Of a DNA stretch of 45,689 nt, positions 16,447 through 23,472 are shown piece by piece (the first letter of the stretch is position 1; each line of letters starts with the position of its first letter). The stretch is from Treponema sp. Lineage in GTDB: Bacteria > Spirochaetota > Spirochaetia > Treponematales > Treponemataceae. The translations under genes and the position numbers were made by a program. Under the pieces are notes generated by a model. The model saw only the letters and a program-made list of their open reading frames with translations. It ran no database searches and was not told the DNA's origin. Location: contig JAFOSK010000106.1 in NCBI GenBank assembly GCA_017392945.1, positions 1-45,689 on the forward strand, given 5' to 3'.

Positions 16447-17307
16447 CTAGCGCAACAGGCTCAGTACATTCTGTGACTGTGAATTTGCCTGTGCAAGCAT
16501 TGCTGTGCCTGCCTGCTGAAGAACTGAGTTCTTTGTGAATTCAACCATCTGGCGAGCCATGTCTGTATCACGGATACGTGATTCAGAAGCCTGAAGGTTT
16601 TCAGCAGAAACATCAAGTCCTTTAACTGCCATTTCCATACGGTTCTGGTATGCACCAAGATCCGCACGCTGTTTGTTGATCTTTTTAAGACCTTCGTCGA
16701 TTACTCCGATTGCACGGTTGGCATCTTCCGGTGTGCTGAGAGAAATTTTGTCTTCTGTGCCGACTTCACGTACACCAAGTGCTGTCGCAGACATAGTGCC
16801 GATGTAAACCTGCATGCGCTGATCCATGTTAGCACCGATATGGAACCACATAGAACCAGTAACAACATTTTCTCCAGACGGCTGAGCAAAGCGGCCAGTC
16901 AACATATTCATACCATTGAACTGAGCGGTACTAGCGATACGGTCTACTTCAGAAACGAGGGCAGAAACTTCTACCTGAATCTGCATGCGGTCTTCATCGC
17001 TGTAAATACCGTTAGATGACTGAACTGCAAGTTCGCGGATACGCTGCATGATGTCAGTTGTTTCCTGAAGGTAACCTTCTGTTGTCTGGATAAAACTGAT
17101 ACCGTTAGAAGCGTTCTGAGAAGCCTGATTCAAGCCTCTGATCTGTGCACGCATCTTTTCAGATACTGCAAGTCCTGAAGCGTCATCTCCAGCACGGTTG
17201 ATTCTTTCTCCGGATGAAAGTTTTTCCATATCCTTTGAAAGTCCGAGTCCTGTGACTCCTAATTGACGATTGGCATACAATGCCGACATGTTGTGGTTGA
17301 TAACCAT
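16447..17307 (-). CDS. flaB: FlaB-type core flagellin (sigma28-controlled copy)
   Basis: A 286-residue core flagellin, closely similar to 15117-15965 in both conserved ends: [16 protein letters not shown] at the start and [20 protein letters not shown] near the C-terminus, ending [11 protein letters not shown]. The central part (around residues 140-195) differs most between copies. ATG 17307 has GGAGG eight bases upstream. The leader is about 150 bases and contains an AAACAT/ATGTTT hairpin (17361-17378). A sigma28-type promoter lies at 17467-17494. Treponemes typically build the filament core from several FlaB proteins. Confidence 0.95.
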   Translation of the reverse strand: MVINHNMSALYANRQLGVTGLGLSKDMEKLSSGERINRAGDDASGLAVSEKMRAQIRGLNQASQNASNGISFIQTTEGYLQETTDIMQRIRELAVQSSNGIYSDEDRMQIQVEVSALVSEVDRIASTAQFNGMNMLTGRFAQPSGENVVTGSMWFHIGANMDQRMQVYIGTMSATALGVREVGTEDKISLSTPEDANRAIGVIDEGLKKINKQRADLGAYQNRMEMAVKGLDVSAENLQASESRIRDTDMARQMVEFTKNSVLQQAGTAMLAQANSQSQNVLSLLR

Positions 17308-17466
17308 AGTTTGTTCCTCCTTGGAATCTGTAGGGGCTGCATCCTTGCTGCCCTGATTGCAAACATGTGCAAATGTTTACAAGGCTACATCTACACATAT
17401 TTGCACGAAAATATTCGGCTGGAATCTCAACGAAATTCCTGAAAAACCAAAACATTTCTACATCTA

Positions 17467-17494
17467 TTTTCGGAGGAACATAAAAAAAACTTTA
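17467..17494 (-). promoter_or_regulatory. Sigma28 (FliA)-type promoter for flaB
   Basis: Minus strand -35 TAAAGTTT (17487-17494) is an exact consensus match; after 12 bp the -10 is TCCGAAAA (17467-17474), 6 of 8 to GCCGATAA. The spacing equals that of the site at 12329-12356. It lies just after the rdgB stop and about 160 bp before the flagellin start. Confidence 0.7.
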
Positions 17495-17512
17495 ATGTTT
17501 TTTTTATGTTTT

Positions 17513-18178
17513 TTACATTTTTTCTTCGATTCCGTTGATTATGCGAACTAGAGCTCTGGTTGCTTTACCCCTGTGTGAGATTGCGTTCTTCTGTTCTGCT
17601 GTAAGTTGCGCAGCCGTCATATTGAACTGGGGTAGGAAGAACAAAGGATCGTAGCCGAATCCTCCTGTTCCAGCTGCATCTTCAATTTTTTCAATAAGGG
17701 TACCTTCCATTGTGTCCTGTGCAACATAAATTCTGTCATTTCCAAGATAGAGAACCATTGCACAAGTGTAATGGGCGGAACGAGGGCCGTTACGGAATTT
17801 TGAAGAATCAAGGTTTCCTGCTTTTATCCTGGCATTCAGCTGATCGATAAGCATTCTGTTCTGTTCGTCCTGAGATATTTTTGAACCGTCCGGCTTTCCC
17901 TGCGGGAATTCAGGGCCCGCATAGCGTGCTGAATAAATTCCTGGACATCCGCCCAATGCATCAACACAGATTCCTGAGTCATCAGCAATTACAGGGCAGT
18001 GAACTTTTTCATAAAGCGTTTTTGCTTTTATTATGCTGTTTTCGTAGAATGTCTTTCCGTTTTCTATTGGATTGAATTCAATTCCCTCATCTGCAGGTGT
18101 CACTATCTCATGATTGCTTAGAATCTGAGCCATTTCACGTTTTTTATTTTTATTTCCAGTTGCAAGATAAATTTTCAT
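17513..18178 (-). CDS. rdgB: dITP/XTP pyrophosphatase (RdgB/HAM1 family)
   Basis: Removes non-canonical purine nucleoside triphosphates (ITP, dITP, XTP) from the pool. The family motifs are clear: YLATGNKNKKREM at the N-terminus, TFYENSIIKAKTLYE, the VIADDSGICVDALGG active-site segment, PGIYSARYAG, GFGYDPLFFLP and the C-terminal KNAISHRGKA. At 221 residues it is slightly long because of an insert after SARYAGPEF. The start at 18178 has no clear Shine-Dalgarno, and a 9-bp inverted repeat (18199-18222) lies just upstream. Confidence 0.93.
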   Translation of the reverse strand: MKIYLATGNKNKKREMAQILSNHEIVTPADEGIEFNPIENGKTFYENSIIKAKTLYEKVHCPVIADDSGICVDALGGCPGIYSARYAGPEFPQGKPDGSKISQDEQNRMLIDQLNARIKAGNLDSSKFRNGPRSAHYTCAMVLYLGNDRIYVAQDTMEGTLIEKIEDAAGTGGFGYDPLFFLPQFNMTAAQLTAEQKNAISHRGKATRALVRIINGIEEKM

Positions 18179-18198
18179 GTGAAAATACTACACTAAAC

Positions 18199-18222
18199 GG
18201 GCTTTGTTAGTCCACAAAGCCC
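18199..18222. other. Inverted repeat upstream of rdgB
   Basis: GGGCTTTGT (18199-18207) and ACAAAGCCC (18214-18222) form a perfect 9-bp stem with a 6-base loop 20 bp before the rdgB start. There is no T run on either side, so it is more likely an operator or leader hairpin than a terminator. Confidence 0.5.
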
Positions 18223-18293
18223 ATAAAAAAGAAGCAGGAATAAGAATGATGCATCACGTGAAATAAAAAATTTTAATTCCTGAAAAGTTATAT

Positions 18294-18333
18294 AAAAAGC
18301 CATTTTGGAAAACTGCTCCAGAATGGCTTTTTT
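18294..18333 (-). terminator. Terminator after the sigma-like gene
   Basis: AAAAAGCCATTTTGGA (18294-18309) pairs with TCCAGAATGGCTTTTTT (18317-18333) with one mismatch. On the minus strand the stem ends in a T-rich run, 11 bp after the stop at 18345. Confidence 0.8.
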
Positions 18334-18344
18334 GTATATGCATT

Positions 18345-19313
18345 CTATTCTTTCTTTAGAAATTCTTCTATTACTTCATCTGCATTTTGAAGATAGTTTC
18401 CTACCTGTCGTTCGCAGATTCCTAGAACTTCTGCAATTTTTTTATTTGTCGGGGATGGATAGCAGTTTTTATTTTGCAATTGGCTGTTTCTCATTGTCCA
18501 ATGTTTTTTGTGCAGATCATAGAATTTTACAAGCCTGTCTTCTTTTTTTGAGTCGCTGGCATTATTTATTTCTTCTTCAAGATTCCTTTTCAGAAGAAAA
18601 GCCCTGTCCCTCGAATTCTGAATTTTTTTGAGTTTCATTCTTCGCATTTCAAGAGAGTCCTTGAGTTCTTCAACGAGTGATATAATTTTTTCTTTTGGAA
18701 TCCCGCAGAATTCGCTTAGATTGTCTATGTGCGAATCTGTTATGTAGCAGCAGGATTTCAAGGCCAGAATAAGGGCTGTTTTTTTTATCTGATTTTTCTT
18801 TCTGTATTTTCCCATAAGCTTTATGCAGTCAAGTTCTTCATTGTTCTTTTTTGTTATATAGGACTGCAGGGTGTGGTTATCGCGGAAAGGAACCTTTTCT
18901 GTTGGATTTAGTGGATGCGGTTTGAAGTCGGATAGTGCGAAAACAGGTTCTTCTGCATTGTATTTTGCCATGGAATTTTCATAGTCTAGCATAGACATTA
19001 TGGCAATGTGCTTTTCATTAAGTTCTTTTTTATGGTTTGTCCTCAGAACTTCTTTTATTTGATATCTTATTAGTGTACAAAGGTATGTTTTGAATTGACC
19101 TTGAGCCGGGTCATACCGTTTGAATAGATTCTGGCCTTTTTGAAGAAGCCCCAGAATTACTTCGCTTTGGAATTCTTCGTCAAATTGGTGCAGACCGTAA
19201 TTGAACGGATGTTCCAATACGTCGGCGGCAATTCTGTTAAGTCCTTCCTTTGGCGTGATTTTTCCAAGATTGACAAGGATTGCAAGTGTGTTTAAATTTT
19301 CTGGTACTTTCAT
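18345..19313 (-). CDS. Sigma-70-like transcription regulator
   Basis: A 322-residue basic soluble protein. Residues about 45-95 (FQSEVILGLLQKGQNLFKRY, then DPAQGQFKTYLCTLIRYQIK) resemble sigma-70 region 2, where a helix precedes the pattern YDPxxGxFxTYxxxxIR. The last 40 residues (NKKIAEVLGICERQVGNYLQ) look like the region 4 helix-turn-helix. The middle (100-280) is helical and unlike standard sigma factors. I do not recognise a named family; a divergent sigma factor or DNA-binding derivative is the best reading. It has its own near-consensus sigma54 promoter and a terminator, so it is monocistronic. Confidence 0.65.
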   Translation of the reverse strand: MKVPENLNTLAILVNLGKITPKEGLNRIAADVLEHPFNYGLHQFDEEFQSEVILGLLQKGQNLFKRYDPAQGQFKTYLCTLIRYQIKEVLRTNHKKELNEKHIAIMSMLDYENSMAKYNAEEPVFALSDFKPHPLNPTEKVPFRDNHTLQSYITKKNNEELDCIKLMGKYRKKNQIKKTALILALKSCCYITDSHIDNLSEFCGIPKEKIISLVEELKDSLEMRRMKLKKIQNSRDRAFLLKRNLEEEINNASDSKKEDRLVKFYDLHKKHWTMRNSQLQNKNCYPSPTNKKIAEVLGICERQVGNYLQNADEVIEEFLKKE

Positions 19314-19368
19314 AAATAGTACGCTCCTTTTTGAATATTGGGTTTCAGAGAAACCTTATTATGTACAG

Positions 19369-19385
19369 AGCAAGAAGCGTGCCAA
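19369..19385 (-). promoter_or_regulatory. Sigma54 (RpoN) promoter
   Basis: Minus strand TTGGCACGCTTCTTGCT is a full match to the RpoN consensus TTGGCACG-N4-TTGC(A/T), with GG and GC 10 bp apart. It lies between the DHH phosphoesterase stop (19399) and the sigma-like start (19313), giving a leader of about 45 bases. Confidence 0.85.
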
Positions 19386-19398
19386 GTATGAGAAAGAA

Positions 19399-20385
19399 TT
19401 ACATTATTTTTGAAAATTCTTTTACAACGGCAGGAATAAGGGTGTTCAGTTTGCCGTCTGTGCTCATTCCGGAGGCATTTTTATGTCCGCCTCCGCCGAA
19501 TTTTGCTGCAACGATACTCACGTCGATTTTGTCCTTTGAACGCAATCCTCCAGTGCAGTTTGTTTCTGTTTCTTGTCTGAGAAAAGCAACTGCTTCTACT
19601 CCTTCTATGCTGAGAAGGCTGGAATAGAGTGCGTCCGTGTCACGGCCTTCTTGTCCCCATTTTTTTGTATCTTCCAAAGTTTCATAGGTTACAACCAGTC
19701 TTCCGTCCAGGAATCTTTCTGCATGATCAAGCATAATGCCAAGAAGCTTTCTGCTTGCAAATGATTTTCCGCTTGTAATGTAGTCGTATGTTTCGCGCGG
19801 ATTTGAACCGGCTGCAATCATTCTAGAAATGGCTGTAACTGTATCAGAATCTTTTTCAGAAAGAAATCTGAAGAATCCTGTATCGGTCATTGTCCCAAAA
19901 AACAGAATGTCTGAAAGTTCTTTTGTAAGCGGACCGACCAGTCTTTCGTATATGTTTTGAACCAAAAGGCAGGCTGCGGGTGATGTTGAATCTATTATAC
20001 ATTTCGAATTTACCGGACATTCTGCAGTCTTATGATGATCGATTATGAAAATATCAAAATCAGCAAGAGGTCCTTCTATTTCACCAAGCCGTTTTAGTTC
20101 TGAACAGTCACAGATTATAAGACCGGTTTTCTTAATCTCTTCATCAAGAAGAAAGTCCAGATGGTCAGTAAATAAACCTGCATATTTTTTTATTTCTATA
20201 CGCTTGAAAGGGCCTGCATTGATAAGTTTGCATTCCTTATTAAATTTTTTAAGAATTTCGGCAATGCCTATACATGATGCTATGCAATCTCCGTCTGGTT
20301 CTTTGTGCCCTGCAATATAAAAATGTTCGTGATTTTCTATAAAATCTTTGAATTCTTTAAGCTGTTCGTCTGAAATTATTTTCAT
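19399..20385 (-). CDS. DHH/DHHA1 phosphoesterase (NrnA-like)
   Basis: Predicted bifunctional nano-RNase/pAp phosphatase. The DHH domain has AGHKEPDGDCIAS, LIICDCSE and the signature FIIDHHKT; the C-terminal DHHA1 domain has the substrate loop FGGGGHKNASG. The 328-residue length is typical. Such enzymes degrade 2-5-nt RNAs, including pGpG from c-di-GMP breakdown, in bacteria that lack Orn, which could connect it to the PilZ protein (inference). ATG 20385 has AAGGGATC upstream. It is 144 bp after the 145-aa gene. Confidence 0.88.
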   Translation of the reverse strand: MKIISDEQLKEFKDFIENHEHFYIAGHKEPDGDCIASCIGIAEILKKFNKECKLINAGPFKRIEIKKYAGLFTDHLDFLLDEEIKKTGLIICDCSELKRLGEIEGPLADFDIFIIDHHKTAECPVNSKCIIDSTSPAACLLVQNIYERLVGPLTKELSDILFFGTMTDTGFFRFLSEKDSDTVTAISRMIAAGSNPRETYDYITSGKSFASRKLLGIMLDHAERFLDGRLVVTYETLEDTKKWGQEGRDTDALYSSLLSIEGVEAVAFLRQETETNCTGGLRSKDKIDVSIVAAKFGGGGHKNASGMSTDGKLNTLIPAVVKEFSKIM

Positions 20386-20529
20386 TGTTGATCCCTTTGT
20401 TGAAAAAAAATGCTGCCCAATAAGCTCAATGAGAATTCATAAATCCTTTTGAGGTTTTTTATGTTCTCATGTCAATAACTTATCAGACAGCTTTAGAATT
20501 TTTAATGATTCCTTAAAATCATTCTGCTG

Positions 20530-20967
20530 TTAAAATTCAAGTTCTTCCAGAGTTTCTTTACCTGTTCCTTCTACACTCTGTCTGTAGCTTATTACTCCCC
20601 ATACGCTGTCATTTCTGTTTGCCGGAACAGTAAGAACCACGTGATGGAATTCTCCATCTTTTTTTACGACCGTCATAAAAGACTTGAGTTTGCCGCCAGG
20701 AAGGAATCTGACCTTGAGTTTTCTTGGGTTTTCTGGATTGCCACGGTTCCAGCTTTTTGGTATAACTGTGCGGCCTGTCCCTATTTTACCTTTCTGATAA
20801 AGGACAACATATCCTTCCCTTGAATCAAGGATTTTAAGAATCTGCAGGTTTCTGTATGACATTGAAGACCAATTTGCTTCGCTGCTTTCGTTGTAAGCTA
20901 CCGGTTCTGCAAAAGCATGTCCGAGCATAACTGCGATAACGAACAGTATTGCTGCAAGTTTTTTCAT
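20530..20967 (-). CDS. Small exported protein of unknown function
   Basis: A 145-residue protein with a clear signal peptide (KKLAAILFVIAVMLGHAFA, cleaved before EPVAY). The mature part is beta-rich: GYVVLYQKGKIGTGRTVIP, then VRFLPGGKLKSFMTVVKKDG and HHVVLTVP. No family is recognised. ATG 20967 has GGGAG upstream. It lies 17 bp after the OTCase gene and is likely cotranscribed, though no functional link is evident. Confidence 0.75.
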   Translation of the reverse strand: MKKLAAILFVIAVMLGHAFAEPVAYNESSEANWSSMSYRNLQILKILDSREGYVVLYQKGKIGTGRTVIPKSWNRGNPENPRKLKVRFLPGGKLKSFMTVVKKDGEFHHVVLTVPANRNDSVWGVISYRQSVEGTGKETLEELEF

Positions 20968-20984
20968 AATTCACTCCCGCCGGA

Positions 20985-21929
20985 TCAGATAAGACCCAGC
21001 ATAATAGCCTTAATAGTATGTTTTCTGTTTTCAGCTTCGTCCCAGACACGGCTTGCCTGACTTTCGAACACATCTTCCGTTACTTCCTGACCTTTTACTG
21101 CTGGCAGACAGTGAAGGAAAATTGTAGAGTCTTTCCCGGTAGCTTTCATTAAATCGCTGTTAACCTGGAATGGTGTAAGGAGTTTTATGCGCTGTTCTTT
21201 AAGCGCTTCTTCTCCCATTGAAACCCAGACATCTGTGTAAAGGGCATCTGCACCTTTTACCACATCTATTTTATCACTGATTTGAATTTTTGCACCTGAT
21301 TTTTCTGCAAAAGGCTTACAAATTTCGCAAATTTCTGAATCAGGGAACAGTTCTTTAGGGCTGTAGATTGAAAAATCGATTCCCATCTTTGCAGAAATAA
21401 GCATCATCGATCTTGCTACGTTGTTTCTGCCGTCTCCGCAGAATGCCCAGTGAAGGCCTTTTAATTTTCCAAAGCTTTCTTTAAGGGTCATTATGTCGGC
21501 AAGAGCCTGAGTAGGGTGAAATTCGTCTGTAAGTCCGTTGATTACAGGAATGCCTGAATATTTTGCAAGTTCCTCAACGTGACTCTGCTTGAACCCGCGG
21601 AATTCAATCGCGCTGAACATACGTCCAAGTACGCGCGCTGTATCTTTTACGGATTCTTTTCCACCGAGCTGAATGTCGTCCGTAGACATGAATACCGGGT
21701 GACCGCCTTCTTCTCCGAATGCAGTTTCAAAGGAAGAACGGGTTCTTGTTGAGCGTTTTTCAAAAATAAGTGCGATTGTCTTGCCCAGAAAGCGCTGGTG
21801 GATTTCTCCTCTGTGAGCTTCAGCCTTTACCTGAATTGCAAGATTTAATAATGTTTCTATTTCTTCGGGAGTCCAGTCAATCCAGTTAAGGAGGGACCTC
21901 CCTTTGAACGGTGCTTTAAATGTTTCCAT
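20985..21929 (-). CDS. argF: Ornithine carbamoyltransferase
   Basis: Interconverts ornithine plus carbamoyl phosphate and citrulline. Motifs: FEKRSTRTRSSFETA (STRTR carbamoyl phosphate site), DTARVLGRMF, the HPTQALADIMT loop, and C-terminal FLHCLPAVKGQEVTEDVF with HCLP. The length of 314 residues is normal. No other arginine gene is near, so it may work in arginine catabolism (arginine deiminase pathway) or in biosynthesis; sequence alone cannot decide. The start has no Shine-Dalgarno, and a promoter -10 lies six bases before ATG 21929. Confidence 0.95.
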   Translation of the reverse strand: METFKAPFKGRSLLNWIDWTPEEIETLLNLAIQVKAEAHRGEIHQRFLGKTIALIFEKRSTRTRSSFETAFGEEGGHPVFMSTDDIQLGGKESVKDTARVLGRMFSAIEFRGFKQSHVEELAKYSGIPVINGLTDEFHPTQALADIMTLKESFGKLKGLHWAFCGDGRNNVARSMMLISAKMGIDFSIYSPKELFPDSEICEICKPFAEKSGAKIQISDKIDVVKGADALYTDVWVSMGEEALKEQRIKLLTPFQVNSDLMKATGKDSTIFLHCLPAVKGQEVTEDVFESQASRVWDEAENRKHTIKAIMLGLI

Positions 21930-21935
21930 GTATGT

Positions 21936-21964
21936 ATATTAATCAGTTTTTTGAATGGTGTAAA
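21936..21964 (-). promoter_or_regulatory. Promoter for the OTCase gene, implying a leaderless mRNA
   Basis: Minus strand TTTACA (21959-21964), 17 bp, TAATAT (21936-21941). Only six bases separate the -10 from the ATG, so transcription would begin at or next to the start codon; no ribosome binding site is present. Confidence 0.6.
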
Positions 21965-21990
21965 GATGACAGGACGATTTGTTGCGGGCA

Positions 21991-22018
21991 AAAAAAAAGA
22001 CCTGAAAACAGGTCTTTT
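21991..22018 (-). terminator. Terminator after tRNA-Met
   Basis: AAAAAGACCTG and CAGGTCTTTTT form an 11-bp stem with an AAAA loop, immediately at the tRNA 3' end. On the minus strand it is followed by a long T run and GCCC. Confidence 0.9.
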
Positions 22019-22091
22019 TAGCGACGGTGGGGCTTGAACCTACGACCTACCGGATATGAGCCGGGTGCTCTACCAGCTGAGCTACGTCGCC
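22019..22091 (-). tRNA. tRNA-Met (CAU), elongator type
   Basis: A 73-base cloverleaf: acceptor GGCGACG/CGTCGCT, D arm GCTC...GAGC, anticodon loop CTCATAT with CAT, T loop TTCAAGC. The 3' CCA is not encoded. An A-C opposition in the T stem also occurs, as I recall, in E. coli elongator tRNA-Met, and the body sequence GGCNACGTAGCTCAG is elongator-like rather than initiator-like. A CAU tRNA-Ile modified by TilS cannot be fully excluded. Confidence 0.9.
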
Positions 22092-22105
22092 ATTTGATGT
22101 TTAAG

Positions 22106-22134
22106 AATATATCAAAACAGAGAATTCGTGTCAA
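22106..22134 (-). promoter_or_regulatory. Sigma70-type promoter for tRNA-Met
   Basis: Minus strand TTGACA (22129-22134), 17 bp, TATATT (22106-22111), 14 bp before the tRNA 5' end. Strong consensus match. Confidence 0.8.
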
Positions 22135-22196
22135 CATGCAGAGGGTATTTTTTTGCAGATTTGTATAATTTTCTTTAGACCTGCTATGCCGTCTGT

Positions 22197-22919
22197 TCAG
22201 CGAAGGCAGGCTTTTGGAACTGTTTTTTTTGCTTTCTGAATTATTTTATCTGCCTCGGAATCAGGGTATGGTTGAATTTTGCAGAAATCAGGATTAAGGC
22301 AGTTCTCGTTCTGGAAATTTGCAAATTGCCATGATGCGTTTTCCGGTACAAATGACGCAAGCTGGTCTATGTTTTCTATGGAAACAAGGGGTGGAACAAG
22401 AACTGTGCGAATTTCCCATGAATCCTCCGGGAGTGATTTTAAAATTTCTATTGTTCTTGATGTCTTTTTTATGTATTCATCCGGAGAAAGTTTCTTAGAA
22501 AGAAGGGGAGCCCTGTCCGGTGTGGTTTTTAGATCCATTGCAATAAAATCAGGGCTTGTTTCTTTGTTTTTGAAAAGGAATGCAAGCCGTTCTGGGAACA
22601 TTCCGTTTGTGTCGATTTTTACTTTATATCCGATTTTTTTTGCGTAGGATGTTATTTCCGCTGTTTCCGGGTTAAGAAGGGCTTCTCCTCCGCTTAAAGT
22701 AAGGCCGGAAATAATGCCCTTGCGTTTTTCAAGATGAGAGCAAAGTTCTTGAAGTGAATTTAAGTTTTCTGAAAACGGATCGTTTACCAGGCCATGATTA
22801 TAGCAGTATGGACAACGTAAATTGCATCCGGCAAAAAAAAATGCACAGGCAATACGTCCGGGGTAGTCAACGAGGGATGTCTTTACCAGAATTCCTGCCG
22901 GTGCACTTATATTGGTCAT
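22197..22919 (-). CDS. nrdG: Anaerobic ribonucleotide reductase activating enzyme (radical SAM)
   Basis: Radical SAM enzyme that installs the glycyl radical on the class III reductase. The cluster motif is CNLRCPYC (CxxxCxxC) after TSLVDYPGRIACAFFFAG; further SAM-binding elements are LTLSGGEALL, VKIDTNG and DFIAMDLKT. ATG 22919 is used because it follows the preceding stop by one base and has AGGA upstream. The length of 240 residues is typical. It is the last gene of nrdR-nrdD-redoxin-nrdG and must act on the small glycyl-loop protein if the split reductase is real. Confidence 0.93.
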   Translation of the reverse strand: MTNISAPAGILVKTSLVDYPGRIACAFFFAGCNLRCPYCYNHGLVNDPFSENLNSLQELCSHLEKRKGIISGLTLSGGEALLNPETAEITSYAKKIGYKVKIDTNGMFPERLAFLFKNKETSPDFIAMDLKTTPDRAPLLSKKLSPDEYIKKTSRTIEILKSLPEDSWEIRTVLVPPLVSIENIDQLASFVPENASWQFANFQNENCLNPDFCKIQPYPDSEADKIIQKAKKTVPKACLR

Positions 22920-22920
22920 G

Positions 22921-23472
22921 TCAGGCTTCCTGAGGAACTTTTTCAAAAATCAGTTCGAGTTCTTCTCTCGTATGTGCTCTTGCAGATTCTGTTCCGTTTT
23001 CATCGTAGATAATTACCGTCGGGGCTGCAAAAACACCTTTTTCTGCAGCTGCAGAAAGTCCTTTGTCTGTGTCTACGTCTATTATATTGCCTTCCATTTC
23101 TAAGGATTTCATGAATTCTTTTACAGGAGGACAGTTTGGACAGGTTTTTCTTATGAAAAGATCATATTTTTTCTGCAGACCATCTTCTGTTTTTTTAGGT
23201 ATTGCAGATATTTTATATGATTCTTTCTGTGCATCTTCTGAGAGAACGGAACTGTTCACGTTTTCTGGAAGGATGTATGAGTTTGTATCTATTCCTTCGA
23301 TTTTGAACATTTTGCGGTGATTGAATTCATCGCGTTTTCCTTTGTTCCAGTTGCGTACTGCACGGTAATAGCCTACGATTCTTGCGTAGACTTCTGTCTC
23401 TGTTCCCTGAACGTTTTCAAGTTCAGCTTGCGTTTCGGCTATTTCCTTTTCGATTTCTTCCAGACTTCTCAT
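22921..23472 (-). CDS. Glycyl-radical domain fused to a redoxin domain (split NrdD C-terminus)
   Basis: A 183-residue protein of three parts. Residues 1-27 are a Glu/Lys-rich helix (EEIEKEIAETQAELENVQ) that looks like a coiled coil. Residues 28-55 carry EVYARIVGYYRAVRNWNKGK, the class III reductase glycyl-radical loop, with Gly34 as the presumed radical site. Residues about 100-180 form a thioredoxin/glutaredoxin-like domain with CPNC (111-114) and cis-Pro after FAA (Pro151). The missing loop of the NrdD ORF is thus here. Its ATG overlaps the nrdD stop (ATGA) and has GGGAGGAG upstream, so it is a genuine gene start, not just a frameshift product. The redoxin could supply electrons to the reductase. 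Confidence 0.85.
   Translation of the reverse strand: MRSLEEIEKEIAETQAELENVQGTETEVYARIVGYYRAVRNWNKGKRDEFNHRKMFKIEGIDTNSYILPENVNSSVLSEDAQKESYKISAIPKKTEDGLQKKYDLFIRKTCPNCPPVKEFMKSLEMEGNIIDVDTDKGLSAAAEKGVFAAPTVIIYDENGTESARAHTREELELIFEKVPQEA

Noticed and set aside
17183..17455. A 90-codon minus-strand frame overlapping the flaB leader
   Set aside because: Out of frame with flagellin, no ribosome binding site, and it covers the leader hairpin and the start of flaB.
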